Shown here in pieces: positions 50,181-58,789 of a stretch of DNA of 64,000 nucleotides. The stretch is taken from assembly GCA_025666215.1 (NCBI GenBank), contig CP102593.1, forward strand, positions 3,795,001 to 3,859,000, read 5' to 3'. Under the pieces are notes generated by a model. That model had not been told where the DNA came from, ran no database searches, and saw only the letters and a program-made list of their open reading frames with translations. A program made the translations under genes and the position numbers. The stretch comes from Xanthomonas campestris pv. phormiicola (GTDB taxonomy: Bacteria; Pseudomonadota; Gammaproteobacteria; Xanthomonadales; Xanthomonadaceae). Numbering within the stretch: the first letter of the stretch is position 1; every line of letters begins with the position of its first letter.

Positions 50181-51886
50181 GGCTTGGCCCTCTCGACAAT
50201 GGCCGGCGCGGCACTGCGCCGCGCCAGGAATTGATGAATCTGCGCGACCACCGCCGCGCCCTCGCCGACCGCCGCGGCCACGCGCTTGACCGAGCCGGCG
50301 CGCACATCGCCGATCGCGAACACGCCCGGCCGGTCGGTCTCCAACGGCAGCGCCGGCACCTGGCCTGGCACGGGTTCGGCACCGGTGACGACGAAGCCGG
50401 CATGGTCCAGCTGCACGCAGCCGTCCACCCAGGCGCTGTTGGGATCGGCGCCGACGAACAGGAACAGATGGTGCAAGGCGCAGCGATGCGTGGCGCCGCT
50501 GGCGCGGTCGCGAAACTCCGCGCTCTCCAGGCGCTGCGCGGCATCGCCCTGCAGCGATACCACCTCGGTGCCGGTATGCAATTCCACGTTCGGCAACGCG
50601 GCGATGCGCTCGATCAGGTAGCGCGACATCGACGCCTCCAGCCCCGCACCGCGCACGATCAGGTGCAGGCGCTTCACCTTCGGCGCCAGGAACACCACCG
50701 CCTGGCCCGCGGAATTGCCGCCGCCGACCAGGGCCACCTCCTCGCCTTCGCACAGCCGCGCTTCCACCGGCGAGGCCCAGTACGACACGCCGTTGCCTTC
50801 GAACGCGGCCAGATTGACGATGTCCGGGCGCCGGTAGCGCGCGCCGGATGCGATCACCACGGTGCGCGCCTGCACCCGCAGGCCGTCGCGCATCTGCAAC
50901 TGCAGCGGCGCGGCGCTGCACTCCTCGGCGGTCGCCGCATCGCAATGCAGCTGCGCCACTTCCAGCGGCAATGCCAGCTCGGCGCCGAACTTCAGCGCCT
51001 GGTTGTAGGCGCGCCCGGCCAGCGCCTGGCCGGAGATGCCGGTGGGAAATCCCAGGTAATTCTCGATCCGCGCCGACGCGCCGGCCTGGCCGCCGATCGC
51101 GCGCTGGTCCAGCACCAGCACCGACAGCCCTTCGGACGCGGCGTACACCGCGGTCGCCAGGCCGGCCGGGCCGGCGCCGACGATGGCCACGTCGTAGCGT
51201 TTGTGCGGATCCAGCTCCGGGGTCATGCCCAGGCAATGCGCGGCCTCGGCCTCGCTGGGGCGCCGCAGCACGGTGCCGCTGGGGCAGACCATCAACGGCA
51301 GTTCGTCGTGATGGATGCCCAGGCGCTCGACCAGCGCACGGCCCTCGTCGTCGTTGGCCGCATCCAGGAAGGTATTGGGATAACCGTTGCGGGTCAGGAA
51401 GCCCTGCAAGCGGGTCAAGCGCGCCTCGCCCGGCTCGCCGATCAGCACCGAGCCGGCGGTATCGCCTTCGATCAGGCCGACCCGGCGCAGGATCAACGCG
51501 CGCATCACGATCTCGCCGACGTCGGCCGAACTGATCATCAGCGAACGCAGATGCGCCGCATCGAACGGCACCGCCACGCAGCCCTGCGCGCCGGCACGCC
51601 CGCCGGCCAGCGAGGCGCGGCCGGCCAGCTGGCTGACCTCGCCGCTGAACTGTCCCGCAGTGTGTTCGGTGACCGGTTTCTCATGGCCCAGCCCGTCGCG
51701 GCGCACCACCGCGATCGAGCCCTGCAGCACCAGCCACACCGGCGCCGGATGATCGCCGACGGCGAACACCTCCTCGCCGGGCGCGAAGGTGCGTGGCGCG
51801 CCGCTGGCGAAACGGCGGGCGGTGTCCACCTGCGCCGGCTCGAGCACCGGGAACATCTGATGGCGACGGGTATCGGCCAGGCTCAT
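50177..51886 (-). CDS. Three-module FAD oxidoreductase: cNMP-binding, thioredoxin-like, thioredoxin-reductase-like
   Basis: A 569-residue cytoplasmic protein. Residues 1-140 resemble a cyclic-nucleotide-binding (CRP-like) domain (FAPGEEVFAVGDHPAPVWLV, QGSIAVVRRDG). Residues 145-215 look like a thioredoxin-fold insert (RLQGFLTRNGYPNTFLD, ELPLMVCPSG). The rest is a thioredoxin-reductase-type flavoenzyme with GAGPAG (237-242), GGQAGASARIENYLGF, the NADPH loop GGGNSAG (388-394) and a C-terminal GVFAIGDVRAG. The CxxC redox pair of true thioredoxin reductases is replaced by WASP (370-373), so another electron acceptor is expected. The start at 51886 has AAGGA 5 nt upstream. The downstream UBP zinc-finger gene overlaps it. 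Confidence 0.88.
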   Translation of the reverse strand: MSLADTRRHQMFPVLEPAQVDTARRFASGAPRTFAPGEEVFAVGDHPAPVWLVLQGSIAVVRRDGLGHEKPVTEHTAGQFSGEVSQLAGRASLAGGRAGAQGCVAVPFDAAHLRSLMISSADVGEIVMRALILRRVGLIEGDTAGSVLIGEPGEARLTRLQGFLTRNGYPNTFLDAANDDEGRALVERLGIHHDELPLMVCPSGTVLRRPSEAEAAHCLGMTPELDPHKRYDVAIVGAGPAGLATAVYAASEGLSVLVLDQRAIGGQAGASARIENYLGFPTGISGQALAGRAYNQALKFGAELALPLEVAQLHCDAATAEECSAAPLQLQMRDGLRVQARTVVIASGARYRRPDIVNLAAFEGNGVSYWASPVEARLCEGEEVALVGGGNSAGQAVVFLAPKVKRLHLIVRGAGLEASMSRYLIERIAALPNVELHTGTEVVSLQGDAAQRLESAEFRDRASGATHRCALHHLFLFVGADPNSAWVDGCVQLDHAGFVVTGAEPVPGQVPALPLETDRPGVFAIGDVRAGSVKRVAAAVGEGAAVVAQIHQFLARRSAAPAIVERAKP

Positions 51887-52035
51887 CGGCATCCTTGTGG
51901 TAGCGGGCGACAACGCGCACAGCATGCGATGCGGGGGCGCCGCGGGCAATCACCCATTCTGGGAGGAGGTGCCGCGCGGCAGCGATGCGGCCACGTTTTC
52001 GGCAAGGGCCAAAGGACGCGCATCGCGCACTTGAT

Positions 52036-52156
52036 CTGCGAGGCGCTTCGCGCCGCACCCTCACCCCAACCCCTCTCCCGAGGGGAGAGGGGCCAAGACG
52101 CCGCGGCTGTTCCCTTTTTGCACCGGGAGGGGGCCCGCAGGGCGGGATGCGGGACG
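52036..52156. repeat. Diverged copy of the 150-bp intergenic repeat
   Basis: CGCGCCGCACCCTCACCCC, the CTCTCCC/GGGAGAG hairpin and GCACCGGGAGG are shared with the array at 25.34-25.73 kb. It occupies most of the 476-base gap between the oxidoreductase and the DUF1993 gene; nothing else is recognised there. Confidence 0.75.
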
Positions 52157-52362
52157 GACGAAGCCTTGCAATCACCGCACACGACTCTCTTTCGTCGCGG
52201 CGCACCACCACCATCGCGCAGCCAGTACGCGCAGGTATGGCGCAAGCCGCGCCCGGCTGCCACGACGGCGGCCCTTGTGTTCGATCCGCGCCCCCCCATC
52301 CAGTTCGTGCTGCGCCGTCTTCGGCGTCCGTCCAGCCCCTATCGTCCTCAAGGAAACCGCCC

Positions 52363-52893
52363 ATGTCCGTCTCGATGTATCGCCTTTCCGTTCCGGTGTT
52401 CCTGCGTGGCCTGGACGTGTTGCAGCACTATGTGGACCTGGCCGAGCGCCATGCACAGGGCAGCGGCCAGGATCCGCAGGCGCTGGTCGACGCGCGCCTG
52501 GCGCCGGACATGTTCGGCTTCGCCGGGCAGATCCAGCGCGCCACGGACACCGCCAAGAACACCATCGGCCGCCTCAGCGACATCGTGCCGCCGAAGATGG
52601 CGGACGACGAAACCACCCTGGCGCAGCTGCACGAGCGCATCGCCGCCACCCAGCGCTTCCTGCACCGCGTGGACGCCGCGGCCCTGGACGGCGCGCAGGA
52701 CCGCGCGGTATCGCTGAGCGCCGGCAAGTTGAAGGCCGACTTCAACGGCAGCGACTACCTGCTGACCTTCGCCCTGCCGAACTTCTTCTTCCACGTCGCC
52801 ACCGCCCACGCGATCCTGCGCCAGCAAGGCGTGGCAGTGGGCAAGCTCGACTACCTGGGACCGTTCGACACGGTAGAAACCGAGCGCGCGTAA
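52363..52893 (+). CDS. DUF1993 family protein
   Basis: A 176-residue helical protein of the DUF1993 family, related to the DinB-like four-helix bundle. Recognisable parts are VPVFLRGLDVLQHYVDLAER, LAPDMFGFAGQIQRATDTAK, SDYLLTFALPNFFFHVATAH and AHAILRQQGVAVGKLDYLG. No clear metal-ligand triad of DinB enzymes is visible, and no function is known for the family. AAGGAAA precedes the ATG at 52363. It is flanked on both sides by copies of the dispersed GC-rich repeat. Confidence 0.85.
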   Translation: MSVSMYRLSVPVFLRGLDVLQHYVDLAERHAQGSGQDPQALVDARLAPDMFGFAGQIQRATDTAKNTIGRLSDIVPPKMADDETTLAQLHERIAATQRFLHRVDAAALDGAQDRAVSLSAGKLKADFNGSDYLLTFALPNFFFHVATAHAILRQQGVAVGKLDYLGPFDTVETERA

Positions 52894-52896
52894 GCC

Positions 52897-52945
52897 CCTC
52901 TCCCCTCGGGAGAGGGGTTGGAGTGAGGGTCCGGCGCGAAAGCGA
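52897..52945. repeat. Partial dispersed repeat, inverted orientation
   Basis: CCCCTCTCCCCTCGGGAGAGGGG followed by TTGGAGTGAGGGTCCGGCGC starts 3 bases after the DUF1993 stop. It is an inverted fragment of the 150-bp repeat and may work as a terminator hairpin. Confidence 0.7.
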
Positions 52946-53013
52946 CTCGCTGATCCGAGCAAACGAGGCTGTACCTGTCAGCGTCGGAGGCCGCGCCTGT
53001 CGGCGCCAGGCGA

Positions 53014-53664
53014 TTAGGCCAACGAAGGCACCGCAAACGCACCAGCATCGTCCGCCGCGAACGCCACGCCCGCCAACGCATGCATCCGCGCCACCGTCGC
53101 CGCGAACGGCCGCAGCACTGCCACGCCGCGTTCGGCGAACACCGCATGCAGCGCCGCGTAATACCACAACGTCCCTTCGCGGCCGGCAGTGAAACGCTCG
53201 AACACCTCCGTGCCGACCTCGGGGTCTTCCAGATCCGCGACGATGCTGCGCGCGTTGTAAAGCTTGTCGCAGGCCGACACCAACAACACCGCATCCGGCG
53301 CCTCGCGCAGATGCGCCAGATACGCCTGCTTGCGGATGCGCCAGTCGCGGCGCCTGGCCGGCACGTCCTCGTGTTCCGCCTTGCGCTCGGCGCTGGCGTC
53401 GGTACATCCCATCACGATCGCCGCCACCGCATCGCCGAACTGCGCGCGGATCACCGCCTCGTGGCCGGCGCCGCAGTCCTCGATCACATCGTGCAGCAAC
53501 GCCGCGATCGCCTGGTCCTCGTCGCCGCCGGCCTCCAGCACCACCGTCGAAACCCCCAGCACATGGCTGAAATACGGCACCGTGCCGCCCTTGCGGAACT
53601 GGCCGGCGTGGGCGATGCGGGCGTAGTCCACAGCGCGCGCGTAGCGTTCGGTGAGAGCGGTCAT
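53014..53664 (-). CDS. HD-domain phosphohydrolase (RelA/SpoT hydrolase-like)
   Basis: A 216-residue metal-dependent phosphohydrolase. The HD motif is in AIAALLHDVIEDCG, with an earlier His in AHAGQFRKGGTVPYFSHVLG and a later Asp in VLLVSACDKLYNARSIVADL, the arrangement of the hydrolase domain of RelA/SpoT and small (p)ppGpp hydrolases. No synthetase or regulatory domain is present. A ppGpp or nucleotide-hydrolase role is possible but unproven. Ribosome site AGGAAG precedes the ATG at 53664; a longer frame starts 22 codons upstream. Confidence 0.85.
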   Translation of the reverse strand: MTALTERYARAVDYARIAHAGQFRKGGTVPYFSHVLGVSTVVLEAGGDEDQAIAALLHDVIEDCGAGHEAVIRAQFGDAVAAIVMGCTDASAERKAEHEDVPARRRDWRIRKQAYLAHLREAPDAVLLVSACDKLYNARSIVADLEDPEVGTEVFERFTAGREGTLWYYAALHAVFAERGVAVLRPFAATVARMHALAGVAFAADDAGAFAVPSLA

Positions 53665-53726
53665 GCGGTCTTCCTGACGGGGCAGAACCGCATTATCGCG
53701 GAATCCGCGCGCCAGGGTCGTGCCGT

Positions 53727-54314
53727 TCATGTCTCCGGCGACGGCCGCACCCGGAACACCACGCTCATCCGCGGCGCCACCGGCCTGGCGGTCTTGGGGA
53801 TGCCGTGCTCGTGGGTGAGCTGCGAGGCGTGGCTCATCGCCAGCAGACTGCCCGGCGCCAGTTCCACGCCGATAGTCTTGCGGTCGCCGGCCTTGGCGCG
53901 GACGGTCATGCGCCGCGGCGCGCCCAGCGATACCAGCGCGATCGGATGCGGGGCGACCAGCGTATGCAGCTTGTCGTGGTGCATCGCCACGCTGTCGCGG
54001 CCATCGCGGTACAGGTTCAGGCCAACCGCGGTGTACGGCGCCGGCACCAACGCCTGCACCGCCGCATGCAGGTCGCGCAGCGGCAGCGTCTCGGGCAGGG
54101 CTGGCAGCGGATACGCCGCCACCAACCGCGGCACATCCACCACCCGGTCGTACATCGGCCGGCGCAGCTGCTGCCATGGCGCGCCGTCGCGCAACGCGGC
54201 GAACCACGCCTGCGCCAGTTCCGGATCGAGCAGCCGCGGCCAATAGCGGATGCCGCCCTCGGCATCGTGCACCAGGCAGTGCGGGGCATCGTCGGTGTGC
54301 GCGAACAGGTCCAT
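53727..54314 (-). CDS. AlkB-like 2-oxoglutarate/Fe(II) dioxygenase
   Basis: A 195-residue dioxygenase of the AlkB family, which removes alkyl damage from nucleic acids by oxidative demethylation. The facial triad is present in MHHDKLHTLV (HxD) and in SHASQLTHEHGIPKT (distal His), followed by RMSVVFR with the 2-oxoglutarate-binding Arg. The NLYRDGRDSVAMH segment is typical. The start at 54314 gives the usual length for stand-alone bacterial AlkB homologues of the ABH2/3-like type. It lies 62 nt downstream of nothing co-directional except the HD gene that follows, so a two-gene message is possible. Confidence 0.9.
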   Translation of the reverse strand: MDLFAHTDDAPHCLVHDAEGGIRYWPRLLDPELAQAWFAALRDGAPWQQLRRPMYDRVVDVPRLVAAYPLPALPETLPLRDLHAAVQALVPAPYTAVGLNLYRDGRDSVAMHHDKLHTLVAPHPIALVSLGAPRRMTVRAKAGDRKTIGVELAPGSLLAMSHASQLTHEHGIPKTARPVAPRMSVVFRVRPSPET

Positions 54315-54464
54315 GGGCGAAAGATGGGGATGCGGCGGAACAAGCCCCATTCCAGCATCTGAACGGATCAGCGGCTGCGACGCGGCGCAATCCGCCGGCC
54401 CGCGACACAAGAATTCTTACTTTTCGCCCGCGCCGCGTTAACGTTCCGCTTGGGAGGATGCAAA

Positions 54465-54503
54465 ATGTCACTTTCCACCAGCACAGGCGATACGCCCGCA
54501 TGA
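54465..54503 (+). CDS. Possible 12-residue leader peptide
   Basis: A short open frame MSLSTSTGDTPA has an excellent Shine-Dalgarno (GGGAGG at 54452-54457, 7 nt spacing), whereas the following gene does not. Its TGA overlaps the ATG of the 98-residue gene (ATGA at 54500), so it could drive coupled translation. Alternatively it marks a frameshift at the true start of that gene. Confidence 0.4.
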   Translation: MSLSTSTGDTPA

Positions 54504-54796
54504 CAGCAGCGAGCAGGACAACGGCAAGCATCACCCCAACGGCACGCAGCGCGCATGGCCCGGACAGCGGCGCCGCTGGCAACAACGCCCAGGCGCCAGC
54601 GGAAGCGCGGCCCGCACACGGCAGGCCTGCCGCCCAAGGCAACGTGTTCCAGCACCCCCTGTCCACAGGCCGCACGGAGAACGACCTGCGCCGACGCGCG
54701 CAGCGCACGCAGCTGGCGACCCGGGTGGCCGCGATCGGCACCATTGCCGCCGTGGCTGCGGTCGCGCTGATCGCCTGGCGACGCGCGCGGCGCTAG
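54500..54796 (+). CDS. Small protein with C-terminal membrane helix
   Basis: A 98-residue protein with a disordered Ala/Pro/Thr-rich N-terminus, a charged stretch TENDLRRRAQRTQLATR and one C-terminal hydrophobic helix (VAAIGTIAAVAAVALIAW) followed by RRARR, suggesting a tail-anchored inner-membrane protein. I do not recognise the family. Two other starts exist: the ATG at 54458, which touches GGGAGG directly, and coupling to the short frame at 54465. Confidence 0.55.
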   Translation: MTAASRTTASITPTARSAHGPDSGAAGNNAQAPAEARPAHGRPAAQGNVFQHPLSTGRTENDLRRRAQRTQLATRVAAIGTIAAVAAVALIAWRRARR

Positions 54797-54997
54797 CCGA
54801 TTGCGACCAAGGCGTATTCCTGCATCGCTATCGCGGCGTGCAGGAGCGCACTCGTCGTTTGCAGCTTGAGGCTGGAGCACATCTCCCGTGCTCCAGCAGG
54901 GGAACATGCGAACTACCCGAACGGCCGTTCGGCAACATCCGCAGCCTGCATCTTCGTGCAACGACGGCCGCGGTCGCAGCGCACGCATGCATCGCCG

Positions 54998-55381
54998 CTA
55001 ACGGGCCATCGAGACGACGAATCGCGTGGAGGCGTCCGCCTGCTTGCGCGGCAGCGGCCGGATCCGCACCAGCCCATAACGGCAGACGTCCAGATCCTGG
55101 TAGACCAGGCTGCGGCCATCGTCGAAAGCGAAGCGCAGATCGTAGCGGCAACCGACGCCGCGGACGCCGACGGTGGCCGAATCGCCACCGCCGCGCAACG
55201 CATCCAACGGCACCTCCCGGAACGTCCCGCTGCCGGCATCGGCGACCGCAAACGCGGTCACGCTGTCGTGCGCGCGATTGACCAGCATGACGTAGTGCTT
55301 GCGGCCTTGCTCCTGCGCGTAGACAGTGGCTGTTGCGAAGAGCAGCACACTGGCGAGGCAGGCGGTGCGGAAGGGATGCAT
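54998..55381 (-). CDS. Exported protein of unknown function
   Basis: A 127-residue protein with a clear Sec signal (basic start, hydrophobic core LASVLLFATATV, cleavage near YAQ). The mature part reads HYVMLVNRAHDSVTAFAVAD, has SATVGVRGVGCRYDLRFAFD with a possible disulfide cysteine pair, and ends RPLPRKQADASTRFVVSMAR. No known domain is recognised. It is divergent from the LytS/LytTR system and shares its 206-bp promoter region, so control by that regulator is possible. Confidence 0.78.
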   Translation of the reverse strand: MHPFRTACLASVLLFATATVYAQEQGRKHYVMLVNRAHDSVTAFAVADAGSGTFREVPLDALRGGGDSATVGVRGVGCRYDLRFAFDDGRSLVYQDLDVCRYGLVRIRPLPRKQADASTRFVVSMAR

Positions 55382-55486
55382 GGTGGGACTCTCCGGCGGG
55401 ATGGGATGCCGCCGCATGCGCAAGGCGCAGCCGCGGTGCGCACATCTGGCGCGCCCGCCCTGCCCCGCGCCCAGCGATCCGGGACG

Positions 55487-55515
55487 AATCGTCGTACCGG
55501 CGTGCCCAATCGTCG
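55487..55515 (+). promoter_or_regulatory. Candidate LytTR regulator binding site
   Basis: Two identical AATCGTCG words at 55487-55494 and 55508-55515 are 21 bp apart, the two-helical-turn spacing at which LytTR regulators bind paired direct repeats. The site is about 75 bp before the kinase gene of a LytTR system and between two divergent genes. Autoregulation is inferred. Confidence 0.5.
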
Positions 55516-55587
55516 CCATTGGTCGCCGCGCTTCTCAGCGCGCACCACCGCGCTTAGGATCGGCGCATCCCGTTCGAGCATCGCCCG

Positions 55588-56688
55588 ATGAAGATCCGCC
55601 TGGGTTCCACGGAAATCGGCCTGACCCGATACCTGACCCTGTGGACGGCCGTCGTCGTGGCGTTCGCCGTGCAGGGCTGTCTGTACGACTCCGTCAACGA
55701 CGGCCACAGCTGGCAGCTCGGCGACTACCTGCGCTGGTCGATGATCCAGTGGTACACCTGGGCCGCGCTGGCGCCACTTGTGTTCCGCCTGGGCGAGCGC
55801 TACCCGATCCCCACGCCGTTGCAGCTGAGTTCGCTGGGACGGCAGCTGCTTGCCAGCATCGGCGTCACCGCGCTGGCGATGTTCATCGGCGCAGTCGTCT
55901 CGCCGGGCGCGTTCTTCGACCAGCTCGGGCAGTTCATCGGCAAGCACTTCGCGATCGGCCTGCTCACCTACTGGGGCCTGCTGGCGATCCAGCAGGCGCT
56001 GCACTACCGCAGCGAGAGCGACCGCCGCGAACTGGAAGCCAGCCGCCTGGCCACGGAGCTGGCGCAATCGCGGCTGCAGGCGCTGAAGACCCAGCTGCAA
56101 CCGCATTTCCTGTTCAACACCCTGCACGCCATCGTGACCCTGCTCGACGAGGACGTCGCCTCGGCCGAGGACATGCTGCTGCGCCTGAGCGAACTGCTGC
56201 GTGCGCTGCTGGAAGAATTCGACGGCCAGGAAATCACCCTGCGCCACGAACTCACCCTGCTCGACCTGTACCTGGGCATCCAGCGCAAGCGCTTCGGCGA
56301 CCGCCTGACCACGCGCCTGTACATCGACCCGGACACCCTGGACTGCGCGGTGCCGAGCCTGCTGCTGCAGCCGATCGTGGAGAACGCCATCCAGCACGGC
56401 ATCGGCCGCCACGCCGGCGCCGACTGCGTCGAGATCGAGAGCCGCCACGAAGACGGCCAGCTGCGTATCGAAGTGCGCAACCGCAACAGCACCCTGGGCG
56501 ACGGCAGCGGCGCCGCCGGCCACGGCATCGGCCTGTCGAACACGCGGCTGCGGCTGCGGGAACTGTATGGCGACGCCGCCGAACTCCGCCTGGACATGCT
56601 CTGGCCGCAAGGCGTGGCGTGCCGTATCCGCATGCCGTTCCGCGAACTGGAAGACGCCGAAGGTGCGCCGGAGCACGTGCCCGCATGA
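55588..56688 (+). CDS. LytS/YehU-type membrane sensor histidine kinase
   Basis: A 366-residue inner-membrane kinase of the His_kinase (LytS/AlgZ) family. About four hydrophobic helices fill residues 12-150. A short coiled-coil linker leads to the phosphoacceptor motif LQPHFLFNTLHAIV with His173, and the ATP-binding part includes LLLQPIVENAIQHGIG and GHGIGLSNTRLRLRELYG. The gene overlaps the response regulator start (ATGA), as usual for this family. In xanthomonads AlgZ/AlgR-like pairs control pili or cell-envelope traits; the signal and targets here are unknown. Confidence 0.93.
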   Translation: MKIRLGSTEIGLTRYLTLWTAVVVAFAVQGCLYDSVNDGHSWQLGDYLRWSMIQWYTWAALAPLVFRLGERYPIPTPLQLSSLGRQLLASIGVTALAMFIGAVVSPGAFFDQLGQFIGKHFAIGLLTYWGLLAIQQALHYRSESDRRELEASRLATELAQSRLQALKTQLQPHFLFNTLHAIVTLLDEDVASAEDMLLRLSELLRALLEEFDGQEITLRHELTLLDLYLGIQRKRFGDRLTTRLYIDPDTLDCAVPSLLLQPIVENAIQHGIGRHAGADCVEIESRHEDGQLRIEVRNRNSTLGDGSGAAGHGIGLSNTRLRLRELYGDAAELRLDMLWPQGVACRIRMPFRELEDAEGAPEHVPA

Positions 56689-57452
56689 CCATCGCCACGC
56701 TGGTCATCGACGACGAACCGATCGCCCGCCACGCCATCGTGCGCCTGCTGCGCGAGCACGCCGACATCGCCCTGCTCGGCGAATGCGGCGACGGCGCCGC
56801 CGCGGTGGCGGCGATCCGCGAACACTCGCCGGACCTGGTATTCCTCGACATCCAGATGCCGGAAATGACCGGCATGGATGTGGTGGCGCAGATCGGCGCC
56901 GAGCGCATGCCCGCCACCGTGTTCGTCACCGCCTACGAGCAGTACGCCGTGCGCGCCTTCGAAGCCAACGCGCTGGACTACCTGGTCAAGCCGTTCAGCC
57001 GCGAGCGCTTCGCCGCCACCCTGCAACGCGCCAAGGCACGACTGGGCGACGCCGGCAACAACCCCGCCCACCTCCTGCAAGCGTTGGACGCACTGCGCCA
57101 GCGCGACGCCTACCTGCAGCGCATCGCCGTGCGCGTGGACGAGCACGTGGTATTCATCGCCGTGGACGACATCGTCTGGATCAAGGCCAACCGCAACACC
57201 GTGCAACTCCACGTGGCCGGCGCCGTACACGAACTGCGCGAAACCATGGCCGCCCTCGGCGCGCGCCTGGACCCGCGCCACTTCGCCCGCGTGCACCGCT
57301 CCGCGATCATCAACGTGCGCCGGGTCAAGGCCATCCACCCCTGGTTCAACGGCTACCACGTGGTGGCCATGGACAACGGCCAGCAGCTGCGTATGAGCCG
57401 GTACCAGCATGAGGCGTTCCTGCGGTTGGTGACCAACGGCGGTGGGGAATGA
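56685..57452 (+). CDS. LytTR-family response regulator
   Basis: A 255-residue regulator with a receiver domain (DDEP near residue 9, phosphoacceptor Asp55 in LVFLDIQMPEMTG, LVKPFSRERF) and a C-terminal LytTR DNA-binding domain (VDDIVWIKANRNTVQLHV, RHFARVHRSAIINVRRVKAI). It overlaps the LytS-type kinase by the ATGA rule, so they are expressed together. The 21-bp-spaced AATCGTCG repeat upstream of the operon is a candidate binding site. Confidence 0.94.
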   Translation: MTIATLVIDDEPIARHAIVRLLREHADIALLGECGDGAAAVAAIREHSPDLVFLDIQMPEMTGMDVVAQIGAERMPATVFVTAYEQYAVRAFEANALDYLVKPFSRERFAATLQRAKARLGDAGNNPAHLLQALDALRQRDAYLQRIAVRVDEHVVFIAVDDIVWIKANRNTVQLHVAGAVHELRETMAALGARLDPRHFARVHRSAIINVRRVKAIHPWFNGYHVVAMDNGQQLRMSRYQHEAFLRLVTNGGGE

Positions 57453-57643
57453 GGCGGGCGCGGCGGCCGTAAGCGCAGGACCACGGCCTAGCTCCGCGCC
57501 AAGCGCTCCACTGCACACCGTCCGGCACCGGCTCGCGCGGCCCAGGCACCGAATCGACAGGCGCAGCCGGCGCATTTACAGTGGGCACATCGCCTCGCCG
57601 CAGCACCGCAGTGCGACACGCCGGGCCACACAAGGAGAAGCAC

Positions 57644-58066
57644 ATGAAGCCGTGGCTCGCCGCCGCCCAGATCGCCGGCCTCTTGTTCGTCGCAGGAGCA
57701 TGCAGCATGTCCGCCGCCGCAAAGAAGACCCCGATGGCCTCCGATATCCTGGCAGTGCCCGCGGACCTGCCGACCCAGCGCCTGTTCGACTGCGCCGAGA
57801 CCAGCATCACCAAGTTGTCCGAGACCAGCAGCTCCTGGCCCAAGATCACGCGCAAGGACAACGCCAAGGGCGTGCTGGAATCGGGCAACTTCGAAGAAGA
57901 GAACCGCAGCGGCTTCCGCATGCGCATCGAGCGCGCGCAAGGCGCCAGCCAGGCCAGGATCACCCTCAAGGGCGCCGGCGCCTACTTCGTCGACCTGGGC
58001 GTGGCGCAGGCGATGCAGGACCTCAAGACCGCCCTGAGCAGTTGCATCGCCACCGCACCGCGCTAA
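57644..58066 (+). CDS. Putative lipoprotein of unknown function
   Basis: A 140-residue protein with a lipoprotein signal (hydrophobic AGLLFVAGAC, lipobox VAGAC). The mature part begins with an Ala/Lys linker and continues with LPTQRLFDCAETSITKLSET, SGNFEEENRSGFRMRIERAQ and ARITLKGAGAYFVDLGVAQA, ending with a second cysteine near the C-terminus that could pair with the first. AAGGAGAA precedes the ATG at 57644. I do not recognise the family. The next gene follows after 27 nt. Confidence 0.8.
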   Translation: MKPWLAAAQIAGLLFVAGACSMSAAAKKTPMASDILAVPADLPTQRLFDCAETSITKLSETSSSWPKITRKDNAKGVLESGNFEEENRSGFRMRIERAQGASQARITLKGAGAYFVDLGVAQAMQDLKTALSSCIATAPR

Positions 58067-58093
58067 TCTCGAGCAGACAGACAGAAGAGCCCC

Positions 58094-58732
58094 ATGCGCG
58101 ACCATTCGATCGAAGCACGCTTGCTCTGCATTGCCGGCATCGCCGGCCACGCCTACTGGGTGCTGCGCGACGAGTGCGGCAACGCCCTGGCCGAACTGCA
58201 CGGCCTGGCCACCGACCGGCACACCGGCACGCCGATCCCGATCGGCACCGACGCACGCAGGCACACGCTGCGCGCCTGGCACTACCCGCACGACGCCGAT
58301 TACGCCAACACCATCGGCGCCCAGCCCGACCGCACCAGCTACCTGCGCGACGGCCAGCCGGCATGCACTGCCGCCAGCGGCAACAAGCACGAAGTCCTGG
58401 CGCGCTGGCACGCGGCGCTACGCGCCATGCCCGAACTCAACGCCCAGGACCTGGACTACCCCAACTACGGCTTCAAGCTGCTCGGGGCCACCATCAACAG
58501 CAACTCCGCCTTTCGCACCTTCGGCGAACTGATGGGCGTGCCGGTGCCAGGTTTCTCCCGCAGGCTGCAACCGGGCATCGGCAACTGCATGCTGCCGCGC
58601 GAGCGTATCGCGGCGCTGTGTTATCGCGAGTTGCCGGTGCAGGCCCGGCAGCACCTCTACACACCGACCAACGACCATCCGCCAGGACGCCCAAACCTCG
58701 CCATGCCGCAACAAATTCGTAGTCGCGGATAA
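58094..58732 (+). CDS. Hypothetical protein
   Basis: A 212-residue soluble protein without signal. Balanced composition and segments such as LLCIAGIAGHAYWVLRDECG, ELHGLATDRHTGTPIPIGTD, RAWHYPHDADYANTIGAQPD and ALCYRELPVQARQHLYTP suggest a real folded protein, but no domain is recognised. It lies 27 nt after the lipoprotein gene. It is the last normal-GC gene before the island and its C-terminus runs into AT-richer DNA. Confidence 0.7.
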   Translation: MRDHSIEARLLCIAGIAGHAYWVLRDECGNALAELHGLATDRHTGTPIPIGTDARRHTLRAWHYPHDADYANTIGAQPDRTSYLRDGQPACTAASGNKHEVLARWHAALRAMPELNAQDLDYPNYGFKLLGATINSNSAFRTFGELMGVPVPGFSRRLQPGIGNCMLPRERIAALCYRELPVQARQHLYTPTNDHPPGRPNLAMPQQIRSRG

Positions 58733-58789
58733 CAGGCAGCTAAAGTATTTAGCGTCGGCCAATTTGAACAAGGCAAGTCTAAAAAAACC

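Noticed and set aside
55588..57452. Single long fused kinase-regulator frame starting near 55326
   Set aside because: The regulator frame is open upstream across the kinase gene but the upstream part is Arg/Pro-rich; the real start is the ATG at 56685 overlapping the kinase stop.
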